A DNA stretch of 64,000 nt from Sphingopyxis sp. LC81 (lineage in GTDB: Bacteria; Pseudomonadota; Alphaproteobacteria; Sphingomonadales; Sphingomonadaceae): the NCBI RefSeq assembly GCF_000756375.1, contig NZ_JNFD01000011.1, forward strand, positions 202,342-266,341, given 5' to 3'. Both the position numbers and the translations under genes were made by a program. Numbering within the stretch: the first letter of the stretch is position 1; each line of letters starts with the position of its first letter. This document shows, piece by piece, positions 27,835 through 37,375 of this stretch. Under the pieces are notes generated by a model. The model was not told where the DNA came from, did no database searches, and saw nothing but the letters and a program-made list of their open reading frames with translations.

Positions 27835-27852
27835 GTTATAGTTTTATAACAT
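27833..27852. promoter_or_regulatory. Palindrome over the arsR start codon (candidate operator)
   Basis: ATGTTATA (27833-27840) and TATAACAT (27845-27852) with GTTT between. It overlaps the minus-strand ATG of the ArsR gene and lies 31 bp before the divergent SRPBCC gene, well placed to repress both. Confidence 0.7.
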
Positions 27853-27883
27853 AAAAGGATGCGACTCAAGCGGAGAATGGATC

Positions 27884-28366
27884 ATGGAACTGAAATTCAG
27901 GGTCGCGGCGCGGATCGCGAAACCGGTGGCCGAAGTGTTCGAGGCGGTCGCCGATCCGAAGACATTGTCCGAATATTTCACCACCGGCGGCGCCGACGGC
28001 CGGCTCGAGACCGGCGCGACGGTGACGTGGGATTTCGCCGATTTCCCCGGCGCCTTTCCGGTCTATGTGACCGAAGTGGTGAATGACGAGAAGATCGTCC
28101 TCGAATGGCAGGCGAGCGAAGGCGAGCCTCACAATGTCGAGGGCGCCGAGCAGAAGGACAGCGATTATCGCACCAAGGTGACGATGAGTTTCAAGGGACT
28201 CGACGACGGACGCACTTTGGTCGAGATCGCCGAGGAAGGCTGGCGCGAGAATCAGGGCGCGCTCAGCGCCTCCTACGGCAATTGCCAGGGCTGGGCACAG
28301 ATGCTCTGCGCGCTCAAGGCATGGCTGGAGCACGGCATCAATTTGCGCGAGGGCATGTACGTATAG
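27884..28366 (+). CDS. SRPBCC/AHSA1-family protein
   Basis: A 160-residue protein of the AHSA1-like SRPBCC family. It begins FRVAARIAKPVAEVFEAVADPKTLS, then has VTWDFADFPGAFPVYVTEVV and a C-terminal helix GWAQMLCALKAWLEHG. The bacterial members have no proven Hsp90 link; they bind small hydrophobic ligands. Divergent pairing with an ArsR gene is a recurring arrangement and suggests the two form one regulatory unit. Confidence 0.85.
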   Translation: MELKFRVAARIAKPVAEVFEAVADPKTLSEYFTTGGADGRLETGATVTWDFADFPGAFPVYVTEVVNDEKIVLEWQASEGEPHNVEGAEQKDSDYRTKVTMSFKGLDDGRTLVEIAEEGWRENQGALSASYGNCQGWAQMLCALKAWLEHGINLREGMYV

Positions 28367-28381
28367 CGGCCGGCTGCCGGC

Positions 28382-29863
28382 TTAGCGGAACGGCGGCTCG
28401 TTGAACGCACGCAGCTTGCGGCTGTGGAGCTTGGCGCCCTCGTCGCGCATCGTCTCGCACGCACGGATGCCGATCTGGAGGTGCGCGGCGATCGCTTCCT
28501 CATAGAAGCGGTTCGCCTGTCCGGGCAGCTTGAGTTCGCCGTGGAGCGGCTTGTCGCTGACGCAGAGCAAAGTCCCGTACGGCACGCGGAAACGATAGCC
28601 CTGCGCGGCGATCGTTGCCGATTCCATGTCGATGCCGATCGCACGCGACTGCGAGAAACGCAGCGCGCTGTCGGTGTAGCGCAGCTCCCAGTTGCGGTCG
28701 TCGGTGGTGACGACGGTGCCGGTGCGCATGCGTTTCTTGAGGTCGGCGCCGGTGGCGCCGGACACCGCTTCGGCGGCGGTCGCGAGCGCGACCTGCACTT
28801 CGGCGATCGGCGGGATCGGGATGGCGACCGGCAGCACCGCGTCGAGGATATGATCGTCGCGGAGGTACGCGTGCGCGAGCACATAGTCGCCGATGCGCTG
28901 GCTGGGGCGCAGACCGCCGCAATGGCCGATCATCAGCCACGCCTCGGGGCGGAGCACCGCGAGATGGTCGCAGATCGTCTTCGCGTTCGACGGGCCGACG
29001 CCGATGTTGACGAGCGTGATGCCGCCGCCGTCGGGCGCAATCAGGTGATAGGCGGGCATCTGGTGCCGCCGCCAGGCGCTGTCGGCGACGAGCGCGCTCG
29101 CGTTGACCCCCGGCTGATCGACATAAAGGCCAGCGGCACCCGCGAGCGCGGTGTAGCGGCCTTGTCCGACCTGCGCGCCCGCCCAGGCGACGAATTCGTC
29201 GACATAGCGGTGATAGTTGGTGAACAGGATATAGCGCTGGAAATGCTCGGGAGCGGTGCCGGTATAGTGGCGGAGGCGCGCGAGCGAAAAGTCGGTGCGC
29301 AGCGCGTCGAACAGCGCGAGCGGCTGCGATGCGGCCGGGTCCTGGCCAAAGAGGCCGTCCGCGAGTTCGTCGCCGATGTCGGCCAATTCGGTGGTCGGGA
29401 AGTGGCGCGCGAGTTCGAGCGGTGTGACCCCGCCCATATCCGACCCGTCGCTCGCGTCGAGCACATAGGGGAAGGGGATCTGCTGCCCGGTGCGCGTGAC
29501 TTCGAGCGTGATGTCATAGTGGCGCGCGAGGAGCATGAGCTGTTCGCGGAGGTAATCGGCGAAAAGGTCGGGGCGGGTCACGGTGGTGACGAACTCGCCC
29601 GCGCGTTCGAAGCGGCCGAAGGAGAGATTATGCCCCTTCTGTCCCTCGCGCTGTTCGCCGGTGGTGACGAGCCGGATCGCCGGATAGTCGAACAGCCCCG
29701 TCGCAGCGGCGTCTGCCGGCGGCAGCGTGCGATCGCGGACATAGGCGGCGATGGCCGATTTGAGATTGGAGACCGACGTGCGGAACGCGGTTTGAAGTTC
29801 GGCGATGATCTCGTCGACGAGCGCGGTGGGGTCGGTGGTTTCTTGCGATGAATTGGATGTCAT
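28382..29863 (-). CDS. amn: AMP nucleosidase
   Basis: A 493-residue enzyme cleaving AMP to adenine and ribose 5-phosphate, which regulates adenylate pools. The N-terminal AMP nucleosidase domain (about 1-180) has SFGRFERAGEFVTTVTRP. The C-terminal phosphorylase-like domain contains TLVNIGVGPSNAKTICDHL, GHCGGLRPSQRIGDYVLAH, and the ribose-binding AIGIDMESATIAA. I used the ATG at MTSNSSQETTD; the 100 codons open further upstream run across the terminator of the peroxiredoxin gene and look non-coding. Confidence 0.93.
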   Translation of the reverse strand: MTSNSSQETTDPTALVDEIIAELQTAFRTSVSNLKSAIAAYVRDRTLPPADAAATGLFDYPAIRLVTTGEQREGQKGHNLSFGRFERAGEFVTTVTRPDLFADYLREQLMLLARHYDITLEVTRTGQQIPFPYVLDASDGSDMGGVTPLELARHFPTTELADIGDELADGLFGQDPAASQPLALFDALRTDFSLARLRHYTGTAPEHFQRYILFTNYHRYVDEFVAWAGAQVGQGRYTALAGAAGLYVDQPGVNASALVADSAWRRHQMPAYHLIAPDGGGITLVNIGVGPSNAKTICDHLAVLRPEAWLMIGHCGGLRPSQRIGDYVLAHAYLRDDHILDAVLPVAIPIPPIAEVQVALATAAEAVSGATGADLKKRMRTGTVVTTDDRNWELRYTDSALRFSQSRAIGIDMESATIAAQGYRFRVPYGTLLCVSDKPLHGELKLPGQANRFYEEAIAAHLQIGIRACETMRDEGAKLHSRKLRAFNEPPFR

Positions 29864-29890
29864 CGCGTCGCTGTTGCATGAAAATGTGAC

Positions 29891-29927
29891 AAAAGGGAAG
29901 GGGGCAGCCCGATGGCTGCCCCTTCCC
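29891..29927 (-). terminator. Terminator of the peroxiredoxin gene (minus strand)
   Basis: Read on the minus strand: GGGAAGGGGCAGCC, 4-base loop, then its complement with one bulged base, followed by TTTTGTC. It is 8 bp after the peroxiredoxin stop and upstream of the amn start, so amn likely has its own promoter or depends on read-through. Confidence 0.8.
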
Positions 29928-29934
29928 GGATTGC

Positions 29935-30417
29935 TTATAGCTGTTCGAGCATATGGTCGGCGCTCGACACCTTGAATTCGCCGGGGGCTTCGACGTTGAG
30001 CTGTTCGACGACGCCGTCGTTGACGATCATCGAGAAACGCTGGCCGCGCTTGCCCATGCCGAACGCCTTGCCGTCCATGGTGAGGCCCACGGCTTCGGCG
30101 AAATCGCCATTGCCGTCGGCGAGCATCGTCACCGCGGAACCGGCATTCGCATTCTTGCCCCACGCGCCCATCACGAAGGCGTCGTTGACCGCGGTGCAGA
30201 CGATTTCGTCGACGCCCTTGGCTTTCAGTTCCTCGGCCTTGTCGACGAAACCGGGCAGGTGCTTGGCCGAACAGGTCGGGGTGAAGGCGCCGGGGACCGA
30301 GAAGAGCGCGACCTTGCGGCCCTTGAAATAATCGGCGGTGCTGACCTGTTCGGGGCCGTTTTCGGTGACCTTTACGAAGGTGGCGTCGGGCAGCTTGTCT
30401 CCGGTCTGGATCGTCAT
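29935..30417 (-). CDS. Peroxiredoxin (Prx5 type)
   Basis: A 160-residue thiol peroxidase of the peroxiredoxin-5/hybrid family. The peroxidatic Cys49 is in VPGAFTPTCSAKHLPGF. Other motifs are VNDAFVMGAWGK and the C-terminal GEFKVSSADHML. No fused glutaredoxin domain. Reduces hydrogen peroxide and alkyl hydroperoxides in the cytoplasm. The ATG chosen has AAGGA eight bases upstream. Confidence 0.94.
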   Translation of the reverse strand: MTIQTGDKLPDATFVKVTENGPEQVSTADYFKGRKVALFSVPGAFTPTCSAKHLPGFVDKAEELKAKGVDEIVCTAVNDAFVMGAWGKNANAGSAVTMLADGNGDFAEAVGLTMDGKAFGMGKRGQRFSMIVNDGVVEQLNVEAPGEFKVSSADHMLEQL

Positions 30418-30547
30418 GGTCGGCATCCTTTCATTGAGGGGATTTGGTGGTGTGACATTGGGTGAGCCGGTCGCCAAGTCAAGCGCGCCCGGGACCCGTT
30501 GTTCGAAAAGCTGGACCGCGCCGCCGCGACGCGGCATGATGGCGCCC

Positions 30548-31111
30548 ATGAGCACAGACCCCACCTGGTTCACCGGCCAGCTGCTGCTCGCGCTGCCGGG
30601 CATCGGCGATCCCCGTTTCGAACATTCGGTGATCGCGATGATCAGCCATGACGAAGAGGGCGCGATGGGGATCGGGATCGACGATCCGATCGACGGGATG
30701 ACCGTCGGCGCGGTGCTCGACCAGCTCGAAATTGCGCACGACGTGCCGCTCGACCAACCCGTTTTTCTGGGCGGACCGGTCGAGCCGTCGCGCGGTTTTG
30801 TCCTCCACAGCCTCGACTGGGGCGGGCAGGAGGCGGTGCAAGTCGGCGATCGCTGGATGGTGTCGAGCTCGCACGATATCCTGCGCGCGATCGGCGAGGG
30901 GCGCGGCCCGTCGCGCTGGCTGGTCGCGCTCGGTTATGCGGGCTGGTCGCCCGGGCAGCTCGAGGGCGAAATGGTTCGCCACGGCTGGCACGTCACGCCG
31001 GGCAGCGACGGCCTGTTGTTCGAAACGCCGCCCGCCGAACGATGGCAGGCGGCGTTTGCCGAAGCGGGAGTGGACGCCCGCTTGCTGACTACCGAAGGCG
31101 GCGAGGCTTAG
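30548..31111 (+). CDS. YqgE/AlgH family protein
   Basis: A 187-residue UPF0301 protein. It begins WFTGQLLLALPGIGDPRFEHSV, followed by the family segment GIGIDDPIDGMTVGAVLDQL and QPVFLGGPVEPSRGFVLHS. AlgH was linked to alginate regulation in Pseudomonas, but the biochemical role of the family is unclear. The start is one of several closely spaced ATGs (30536 is an alternative). It is divergent from the peroxiredoxin gene. Confidence 0.9.
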   Translation: MSTDPTWFTGQLLLALPGIGDPRFEHSVIAMISHDEEGAMGIGIDDPIDGMTVGAVLDQLEIAHDVPLDQPVFLGGPVEPSRGFVLHSLDWGGQEAVQVGDRWMVSSSHDILRAIGEGRGPSRWLVALGYAGWSPGQLEGEMVRHGWHVTPGSDGLLFETPPAERWQAAFAEAGVDARLLTTEGGEA

Positions 31112-31506
31112 CGCGCGAGCGCGAGCAGCGGACGACCGGTGTCGAGATTGGCGCGCGCGGTGCGCGCGGCCCAGCGCGAATCGACATAGCGGCCGTCGGC
31201 AAGTTCGAGATCGTAGCGGATCGGGCTGCCGATCGCGTTGTCGTAGGCGGCGGCGGCTTCGGCGGTGCGACCCAGACGAGCGTAAGCGGTGCCAAGATTG
31301 ATCAGTCGCGACGGATCGCGCGCGTCGAGACCGGTGTCGCCGGTCAGCTTTTCGACCGCGGCGTGGTTTTCACCGGCCTTGAGCTCGGCATAAGCGACCG
31401 GAAGAACCTCCGAATCGGCCTGCGGCGCGGTCACGACGACGATCGATTGCGCCGCCGCGGGGCTCGCGAAAGCCAGTGCGAAGAGCGGCAGCAGAATTTT
31501 TTTCAT
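31108..31506 (-). CDS. Small exported TPR-like protein
   Basis: A 132-residue protein with a clear signal peptide (MKKILLPLFALAFASPAAAQ). One or two tetratricopeptide-like repeats follow (RLINLGTAYARLGRTAEAAAAYDNAI). Predicted periplasmic adaptor; function unknown. The 3' end overlaps the AlgH gene convergently by 4 bp. The long upstream gap carries repeated TTGTnACA motifs at 31578-31698 that may control it. Confidence 0.75.
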   Translation of the reverse strand: MKKILLPLFALAFASPAAAQSIVVVTAPQADSEVLPVAYAELKAGENHAAVEKLTGDTGLDARDPSRLINLGTAYARLGRTAEAAAAYDNAIGSPIRYDLELADGRYVDSRWAARTARANLDTGRPLLALAR

Positions 31507-31577
31507 CTTTCGTATCTCCCCGAAAACTTTCGCCGATTTTCTCGCGCGCCGGACAAAAAGTCAATATTTTCGGGGGT

Positions 31578-31698
31578 TTGTAACACAGTTGTCACAATAG
31601 CGGATTAGGCTGAACGCAAGACGCATTATAAGTCAGGATTTTCAGAATCTTGGCGATCTCGACTCGTTGTCACAAAATCGTGGCCGCGATTGTCACAA
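31578..31698. promoter_or_regulatory. Cluster of TTGTnACA repeats (candidate response-regulator sites)
   Basis: Four copies on the plus strand: TTGTAACAC (31578-31586), TTGTCACAA (31589-31597, 31667-31675 and 31690-31698). The first two start 11 bp apart, one helical turn, as in OmpR/PhoB-type sites; the last two start 23 bp apart. They lie in the 403-bp gap between the TPR gene and ahcY. Apart from these and the hairpin GGCCGC/GCGGCC before the ahcY ribosome site, I see nothing else in this gap; no SAM or SAH riboswitch could be recognised. Confidence 0.5.
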
Positions 31699-31909
31699 TT
31701 GCGTCCGCTAAAAATTATTTTCGTGAGGCCGGTGCTTTTGCGCCGCCGATTCGTGCGTCCGGCATCCGGGCGGGCGGTGTCGATATTGCGATATAAAGAA
31801 AAGTTTATATTTGATCGGCGGCGGCGTTTCGGCTAGGGCGCCGGGCATAATTACCTGACTTTTCGTGGCCGCTCGCCTGCGGCCGAACTCGCCTACAGGA
31901 GACTTAACC

Positions 31910-33325
<1,416 letters not shown>

Positions 33326-33346
33326 TTTCTTCGCCTGACGGCGAAG

Positions 33347-33428
33347 GCGGCACCGGCCCGCTCCCCCACCCGGCCTCCCTAACATAGTATCCTATGGGAG
33401 GCCGGGTGGGGGAGCGGGCCGGTGCCGC
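33347..33428. repeat. 33-bp perfect inverted repeat after ahcY
   Basis: Left arm 33347-33379 and right arm 33396-33428 are perfectly complementary over 33 bp around a 16-base AT-rich loop (33380-33395). There is no T-run on either side, so it is not a standard terminator, though the hairpin would be extremely stable. The arms contain CCGCTCCCCCACCCGGCC-type sequence reminiscent of the other intergenic palindromes here. Confidence 0.9.
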
Positions 33429-33594
33429 GATGTTTTCGCATCGCGGAAACGATCAATAAACTGTGGACGGCGCGCCCATCGGACGATGCGGCGCGCCGAT
33501 CCGTAATGACATGCGATTGAAACATGACTCTATCGCCTTTAGGGCTGGCGATCATGCGCGCGGGACATCCGGACAAGCGAGGACATAAGACGGG

Positions 33595-35958
33595 ATGAGC
33601 GGATCGCTTTCCCCGGCCTTTTTGTTCGCCCTCGGTCTGTTCGCCGCGCTCTGGCTGCTCGCCGGATTGTGGGCGACCGTGCGCGGGATCGCGATGCAAC
33701 GGCGCGCGGCGTTCGTTGCGGGGCAGGCCGAACGGCTCGCGAGCCTGGTCGAAGCGTCACCCCAATTGCCCGTGATCGTCCGCGCCGACTGGCGGATCGA
33801 AGCGAGCGAGCGGCTCGGCCGCTGGCTGGGGCTCGAACGCGGGCCGCGCAACTTCGACGAACTGCGCGGGCTGGGCAGCGGGCTCGACGCGGCGGGCCAT
33901 GATGCGCTGCGGCAGGCGATCCTCGGCGCGCAGCGCGGCGCGAAACCCTTTACACTGAGCCTCAAGCCCGAAGGCGGCGACCGGGCGATCATCATCCACG
34001 GTGCCGCGGCGCCGAACGCGGTCGGCGGGACGGGCGGGGTACTGCTCTGGCTGAGCGACGCGACCGACGGACAGCGGGCGCTGGCGCACGCGCGCAGCGA
34101 GCGCGACGAGGCGATGGCGGCGTTCGAAGCCTTGTCGGGGCTGATCGAGGCGGCGCCCTTCCCGATGTGGTTCCGCGACACCGATCTCCATCTCGCGCTC
34201 GTCAACACCGCCTATGTCCGCGCGGTCGAGGCGAAGAGCGCTGTCGCGGTGATCGATGGCGCGGTCGAATTGTGCGAAACCGTTGCCGGCGTAAGCGCCG
34301 CCGAAGCCGCCGACGAAGCGCGCATCGCGGGATCGGCGCAGGTCCGCACGATTCCGGTCACGATCGAGGGTGAGCGCCGCATCATGCGCGTCGTCGACGT
34401 GCCGCTGGCGCCGCAAGGCGGCCGCGTGATCGGGATCGCGGGCTATGCGATCGACATCCAGGAACTCGAAACCGAGCGCGGCGCGCACCGCCGTTTCGTC
34501 GACACCCAGCGCGAGCTGCTCGACCGGTTGTCGGCGGCGGTGGCGCAATTCGGCCCCGATCAGGGCCTCAATTTCGCCAATCTGCCGTTCCGCCGCCTGT
34601 TCGGTATCGAGTCCGACGATGTCGCCGAGGCACTGCCGTTCGCGCGGCTGCTCGACGCCTGGCGCGAACGCGGGCGGACGCCCGAGGTGCGCAACTATCC
34701 CGAATGGCGGCAGGTCCATGTCGACTGGTTCGCGCAGCCGGGGGCGAGCGAAGAGGATTGGCTGCTGCGCGACGGCACGCACCTCCATGTCGTCGCGCAG
34801 CCGACCCCCGATGGCGGGCTGCTGCTGATCGCCGAGGACAAGACCGAGCAGGTGCAGCTTGCGGGCGCGCGCGACACGCTGCTGCGCGTGCGCACCGCGA
34901 CCTTCGATAATCTGTTCGAGGCGGTCGCGGTCTTCGCGCCCGACGGGCGGCTGCATCTGTGGAACCAGCGCTTCCGCCGCCTGTGGGGCATCGACGAGGG
35001 GACGCTCGCGGCGCACCCGCGCGTCGATGCGCTGATGGGCGGGCTGGCCGACCGCCTCGCCAAACCGAACCAGATCAGCATCGTGCAGGAAGTGATCCGC
35101 GCCGCGACATTGGAACGCCAGCAGCGCGTTGGCGAGGTCCGCTTCGCCGACGGGCGCCATTTCGACTTCGCGTCGATCCCGCTGCCCGACGGCAATGCGC
35201 TGCTCATCATGCTCGACATCACCGCGAGCCGGAAGATGGAAGGCGCGCTGCGCGAGCGCAACGAGGCGCTCGAGGCCGCCGACAAGGCGAAGACCGCCTT
35301 CCTGTCGCGGATGAGCTATGAACTCCGCACGCCGCTCACCTCGATCGGCGGCTTTGGCGAGATGCTGCAGGCGGGTTATGCCGGCAAGCTCGGCGACCAG
35401 CAGCGCGTCTATATCGATGCGATCATGGATTCGGTCGCGGTGCTCTCCCGCCAGATCGACAATGTTCTCGACCTCGCGCAGGGCGAGGCCGGGACGCTCG
35501 CGGTCGAGCGTGCGCCGGTCGATATCGGCGCGCTGCTCGAAGGCGCGCTCGCCAAGGCCAAACCCTTTGCCGACGGTGAGAAGGTCGAACTGGTCGGAAA
35601 TATTTCGGCGAACCTCGGCAGCATCGACGGCGACGCGCCGCGGTTGTCGCGCCTCGTCGCGGGACTGCTCGACAATGCGGTGCGTTTCACCGCACCGTCG
35701 CGGAAATCGGGCGCGCGTGTGCTGCTCCACGCCGATGGCGATGCGCGCGGCGTCGATATCATCGTGTCGGATAATGGGCCGGGCATGCCCGAGGCGGCTG
35801 CTGCGGTCGCCAAGGGACAGCAGGCGGGGACAGCGACCGGCGGCATCGGCCTCGCGCTCGCGCGCCAGCTCGTCGCGGCGCATGGCGGGACGATGGAAGT
35901 GGTGAGCGAGCAGGGCCAGGGCACGCTCGTGCGGATCAGTCTGCCGCGCGGCGCATGA
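33595..35958 (+). CDS. DivL-like sensor pseudo-histidine kinase (Tyr in H-box)
   Basis: A 787-residue protein with one N-terminal membrane segment (about 8-30). Several PAS-like segments follow (about 180-290, 305-410 and 430-535), then a kinase core. The H-box reads SRMSYELRTPLTSIGGF: Tyr575 stands where the phospho-accepting His should be. The ATP-binding domain looks intact: N-box LLDNAVRF, G1 SDNGPGMP, G2 TGGIGLALARQL. Caulobacter DivL, an essential cell-cycle regulator acting on CckA, has the same His-to-Tyr exchange, and its PAS-rich architecture matches. Orthology is inferred. The stop overlaps tsaE by 4 bp. Confidence 0.85.
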   Translation: MSGSLSPAFLFALGLFAALWLLAGLWATVRGIAMQRRAAFVAGQAERLASLVEASPQLPVIVRADWRIEASERLGRWLGLERGPRNFDELRGLGSGLDAAGHDALRQAILGAQRGAKPFTLSLKPEGGDRAIIIHGAAAPNAVGGTGGVLLWLSDATDGQRALAHARSERDEAMAAFEALSGLIEAAPFPMWFRDTDLHLALVNTAYVRAVEAKSAVAVIDGAVELCETVAGVSAAEAADEARIAGSAQVRTIPVTIEGERRIMRVVDVPLAPQGGRVIGIAGYAIDIQELETERGAHRRFVDTQRELLDRLSAAVAQFGPDQGLNFANLPFRRLFGIESDDVAEALPFARLLDAWRERGRTPEVRNYPEWRQVHVDWFAQPGASEEDWLLRDGTHLHVVAQPTPDGGLLLIAEDKTEQVQLAGARDTLLRVRTATFDNLFEAVAVFAPDGRLHLWNQRFRRLWGIDEGTLAAHPRVDALMGGLADRLAKPNQISIVQEVIRAATLERQQRVGEVRFADGRHFDFASIPLPDGNALLIMLDITASRKMEGALRERNEALEAADKAKTAFLSRMSYELRTPLTSIGGFGEMLQAGYAGKLGDQQRVYIDAIMDSVAVLSRQIDNVLDLAQGEAGTLAVERAPVDIGALLEGALAKAKPFADGEKVELVGNISANLGSIDGDAPRLSRLVAGLLDNAVRFTAPSRKSGARVLLHADGDARGVDIIVSDNGPGMPEAAAAVAKGQQAGTATGGIGLALARQLVAAHGGTMEVVSEQGQGTLVRISLPRGA

Positions 35959-36407
35959 CCGTTTTTACCTGCGACTATGGCCTGGACGATGCCGAGCGGA
36001 TCGGCGCCGCGATCGGGGCGGCGCTGATCGCGGGCGACGTCGTGCTGCTGTCGGGCGATCTCGGCGCGGGCAAGACGACGCTGGCGCGCGCGATGCTGAA
36101 GGCGCGCGGGCTCGCGGGCGAGGCGCCCAGCCCGACCTTCGCGATCGTCCAGCCCTACGCGCCGCCCGAGGTCGATCTGCCCATCGCGCACGTCGATCTC
36201 TATCGCATCGAAGACAGCGACGAGCTGATCGAGCTGGGTCTCGACGACTATCTCTATGACGGCGCATTGCTCATCGAATGGCCCGAACGGCTGGGCGGCG
36301 AAGGCTGGCCGGACGCGCTGCTGCTCACGATTTCGGGTGAGGGCGACGCGCGCGTCTTGACAGCGACAGTGCCGCCCGCTTGGGGAGCAAGATGGCCGCT
36401 CCGATGA
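35955..36407 (+). CDS. tsaE: tRNA t6A synthesis ATPase TsaE
   Basis: A 150-residue P-loop ATPase of the TsaB-TsaD-TsaE complex that installs threonylcarbamoyl on A37 of ANN-decoding tRNAs. Walker A is LSGDLGAGKTTLARAML. Other family motifs are SPTFAIVQPY, HVDLYRIEDSDEL and LIEWPERLG. It overlaps the DivL-like gene by 4 bp and amgK by 16 bp, so its expression is coupled to both. Confidence 0.95.
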   Translation: MTVFTCDYGLDDAERIGAAIGAALIAGDVVLLSGDLGAGKTTLARAMLKARGLAGEAPSPTFAIVQPYAPPEVDLPIAHVDLYRIEDSDELIELGLDDYLYDGALLIEWPERLGGEGWPDALLLTISGEGDARVLTATVPPAWGARWPLR

Positions 36408-37375
36408 TTCCGCCCGCCCATGCCCCGGCGTTCCTTGCCGCGCATGGTTGGGGCGACGCCCAGATTTTGCCGCTCGCCGGCGACGCGTCTTTCCGCCGCT
36501 ATTTCCGGATCGTCGACGGCGACCGGCAGGCGGTGCTGATGGACGCCCCGCCGCCGCACGAGGACCCGCGGCCGTTCATCGCGGTTGCCGAATTCCTGTG
36601 CGAACAGGGGCTGACCGCGCCGACGATCCTCGCGCGCGATCTGGAACAGGGGCTGCTGCTGATCGACGATTTCGGCGACGTGCGGCTGCGCGAAACCGTC
36701 GACGAGGCGCCGCATACCGAAGCCGATTATTATGCTGGCGTCACCGACCTGCTCGTCCACCTTCACGCGCGGCCGCCGATGGCCGGGCTGCCCGTGCACG
36801 GGTTCGATCAATGGCTCGATGAAGTGATGCTGTTCAGCGACTGGTATTGCCCGGCCTTCGACATCGAGGTCGACCGCGACGCGTTTCGCGCCGCGTGGGC
36901 CGAGGTGCTGACGCCGGTCGAACAGGACGGCCTGCCGCGCGTCACGGTGCTGCGCGACTATCATGCCGAAAATATCATGCTGGTGCCCGGCAAGGACGGC
37001 ATCGCGCATTATGGCCTGCTCGATTTTCAGGACGCGCTCGTCGGGCACCCGGCCTATGACCTCGCCTCGGTGCTCGAAGATGCGCGGCGCGACGTCAGCC
37101 CGGCGGTCGAGGCCGCGATGCTTGCGCGCTATCAGGCGGAGACCGGGCGCGACATCGAGAACGCCTATTGGGCGCTCGCCGCGCAGCGCAACACGCGCAT
37201 CCTCGGCGTCTTCGTCCGCCTGTGGAAGCGCGACAACAAGCCGCACTACAAGAGCTTCCAGCCGCGCATGTGGGGGCTGCTCGAACGCGATCTTTCGCAT
37301 CCGGCGCTTGTCCCCGTTCGGCAATGGTTCGACGCCAATGTGCCGCCCTCGAAACGGGCGGAGATTTGGTTGTGA
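36392..37375 (+). CDS. amgK: N-acetylmuramate/N-acetylglucosamine 1-kinase AmgK
   Basis: A 327-residue aminoglycoside-phosphotransferase-fold kinase. The first step of the MurU peptidoglycan recycling route phosphorylates N-acetylmuramate at C1. Motifs are GDASFRRYFRI (nucleotide-binding strand), VLRDYHAENIML (catalytic loop) and GLLDFQDALVGHPAYDLAS (metal-binding DFQ). The start is set at the ATG after GGGGAG; 36404 is an alternative with ATGA overlap. The pairing with murU downstream (4-bp overlap) is the strongest support for AmgK rather than a generic phosphotransferase. Confidence 0.9.
   Translation: MAAPMIPPAHAPAFLAAHGWGDAQILPLAGDASFRRYFRIVDGDRQAVLMDAPPPHEDPRPFIAVAEFLCEQGLTAPTILARDLEQGLLLIDDFGDVRLRETVDEAPHTEADYYAGVTDLLVHLHARPPMAGLPVHGFDQWLDEVMLFSDWYCPAFDIEVDRDAFRAAWAEVLTPVEQDGLPRVTVLRDYHAENIMLVPGKDGIAHYGLLDFQDALVGHPAYDLASVLEDARRDVSPAVEAAMLARYQAETGRDIENAYWALAAQRNTRILGVFVRLWKRDNKPHYKSFQPRMWGLLERDLSHPALVPVRQWFDANVPPSKRAEIWL

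Noticed and set aside
29864..30163. N-terminal extension of AMP nucleosidase by 100 codons
   Set aside because: The extension runs through the peroxiredoxin terminator and the antisense of the peroxiredoxin gene; the conserved domain begins after the ATG at 29863.
31700..31909. Possible SAM or SAH riboswitch upstream of ahcY
   Set aside because: I looked for the conserved cores and found only a GCTAAAA fragment about 200 bp upstream and a short GGCCGC/GCGGCC hairpin; not enough for a call.
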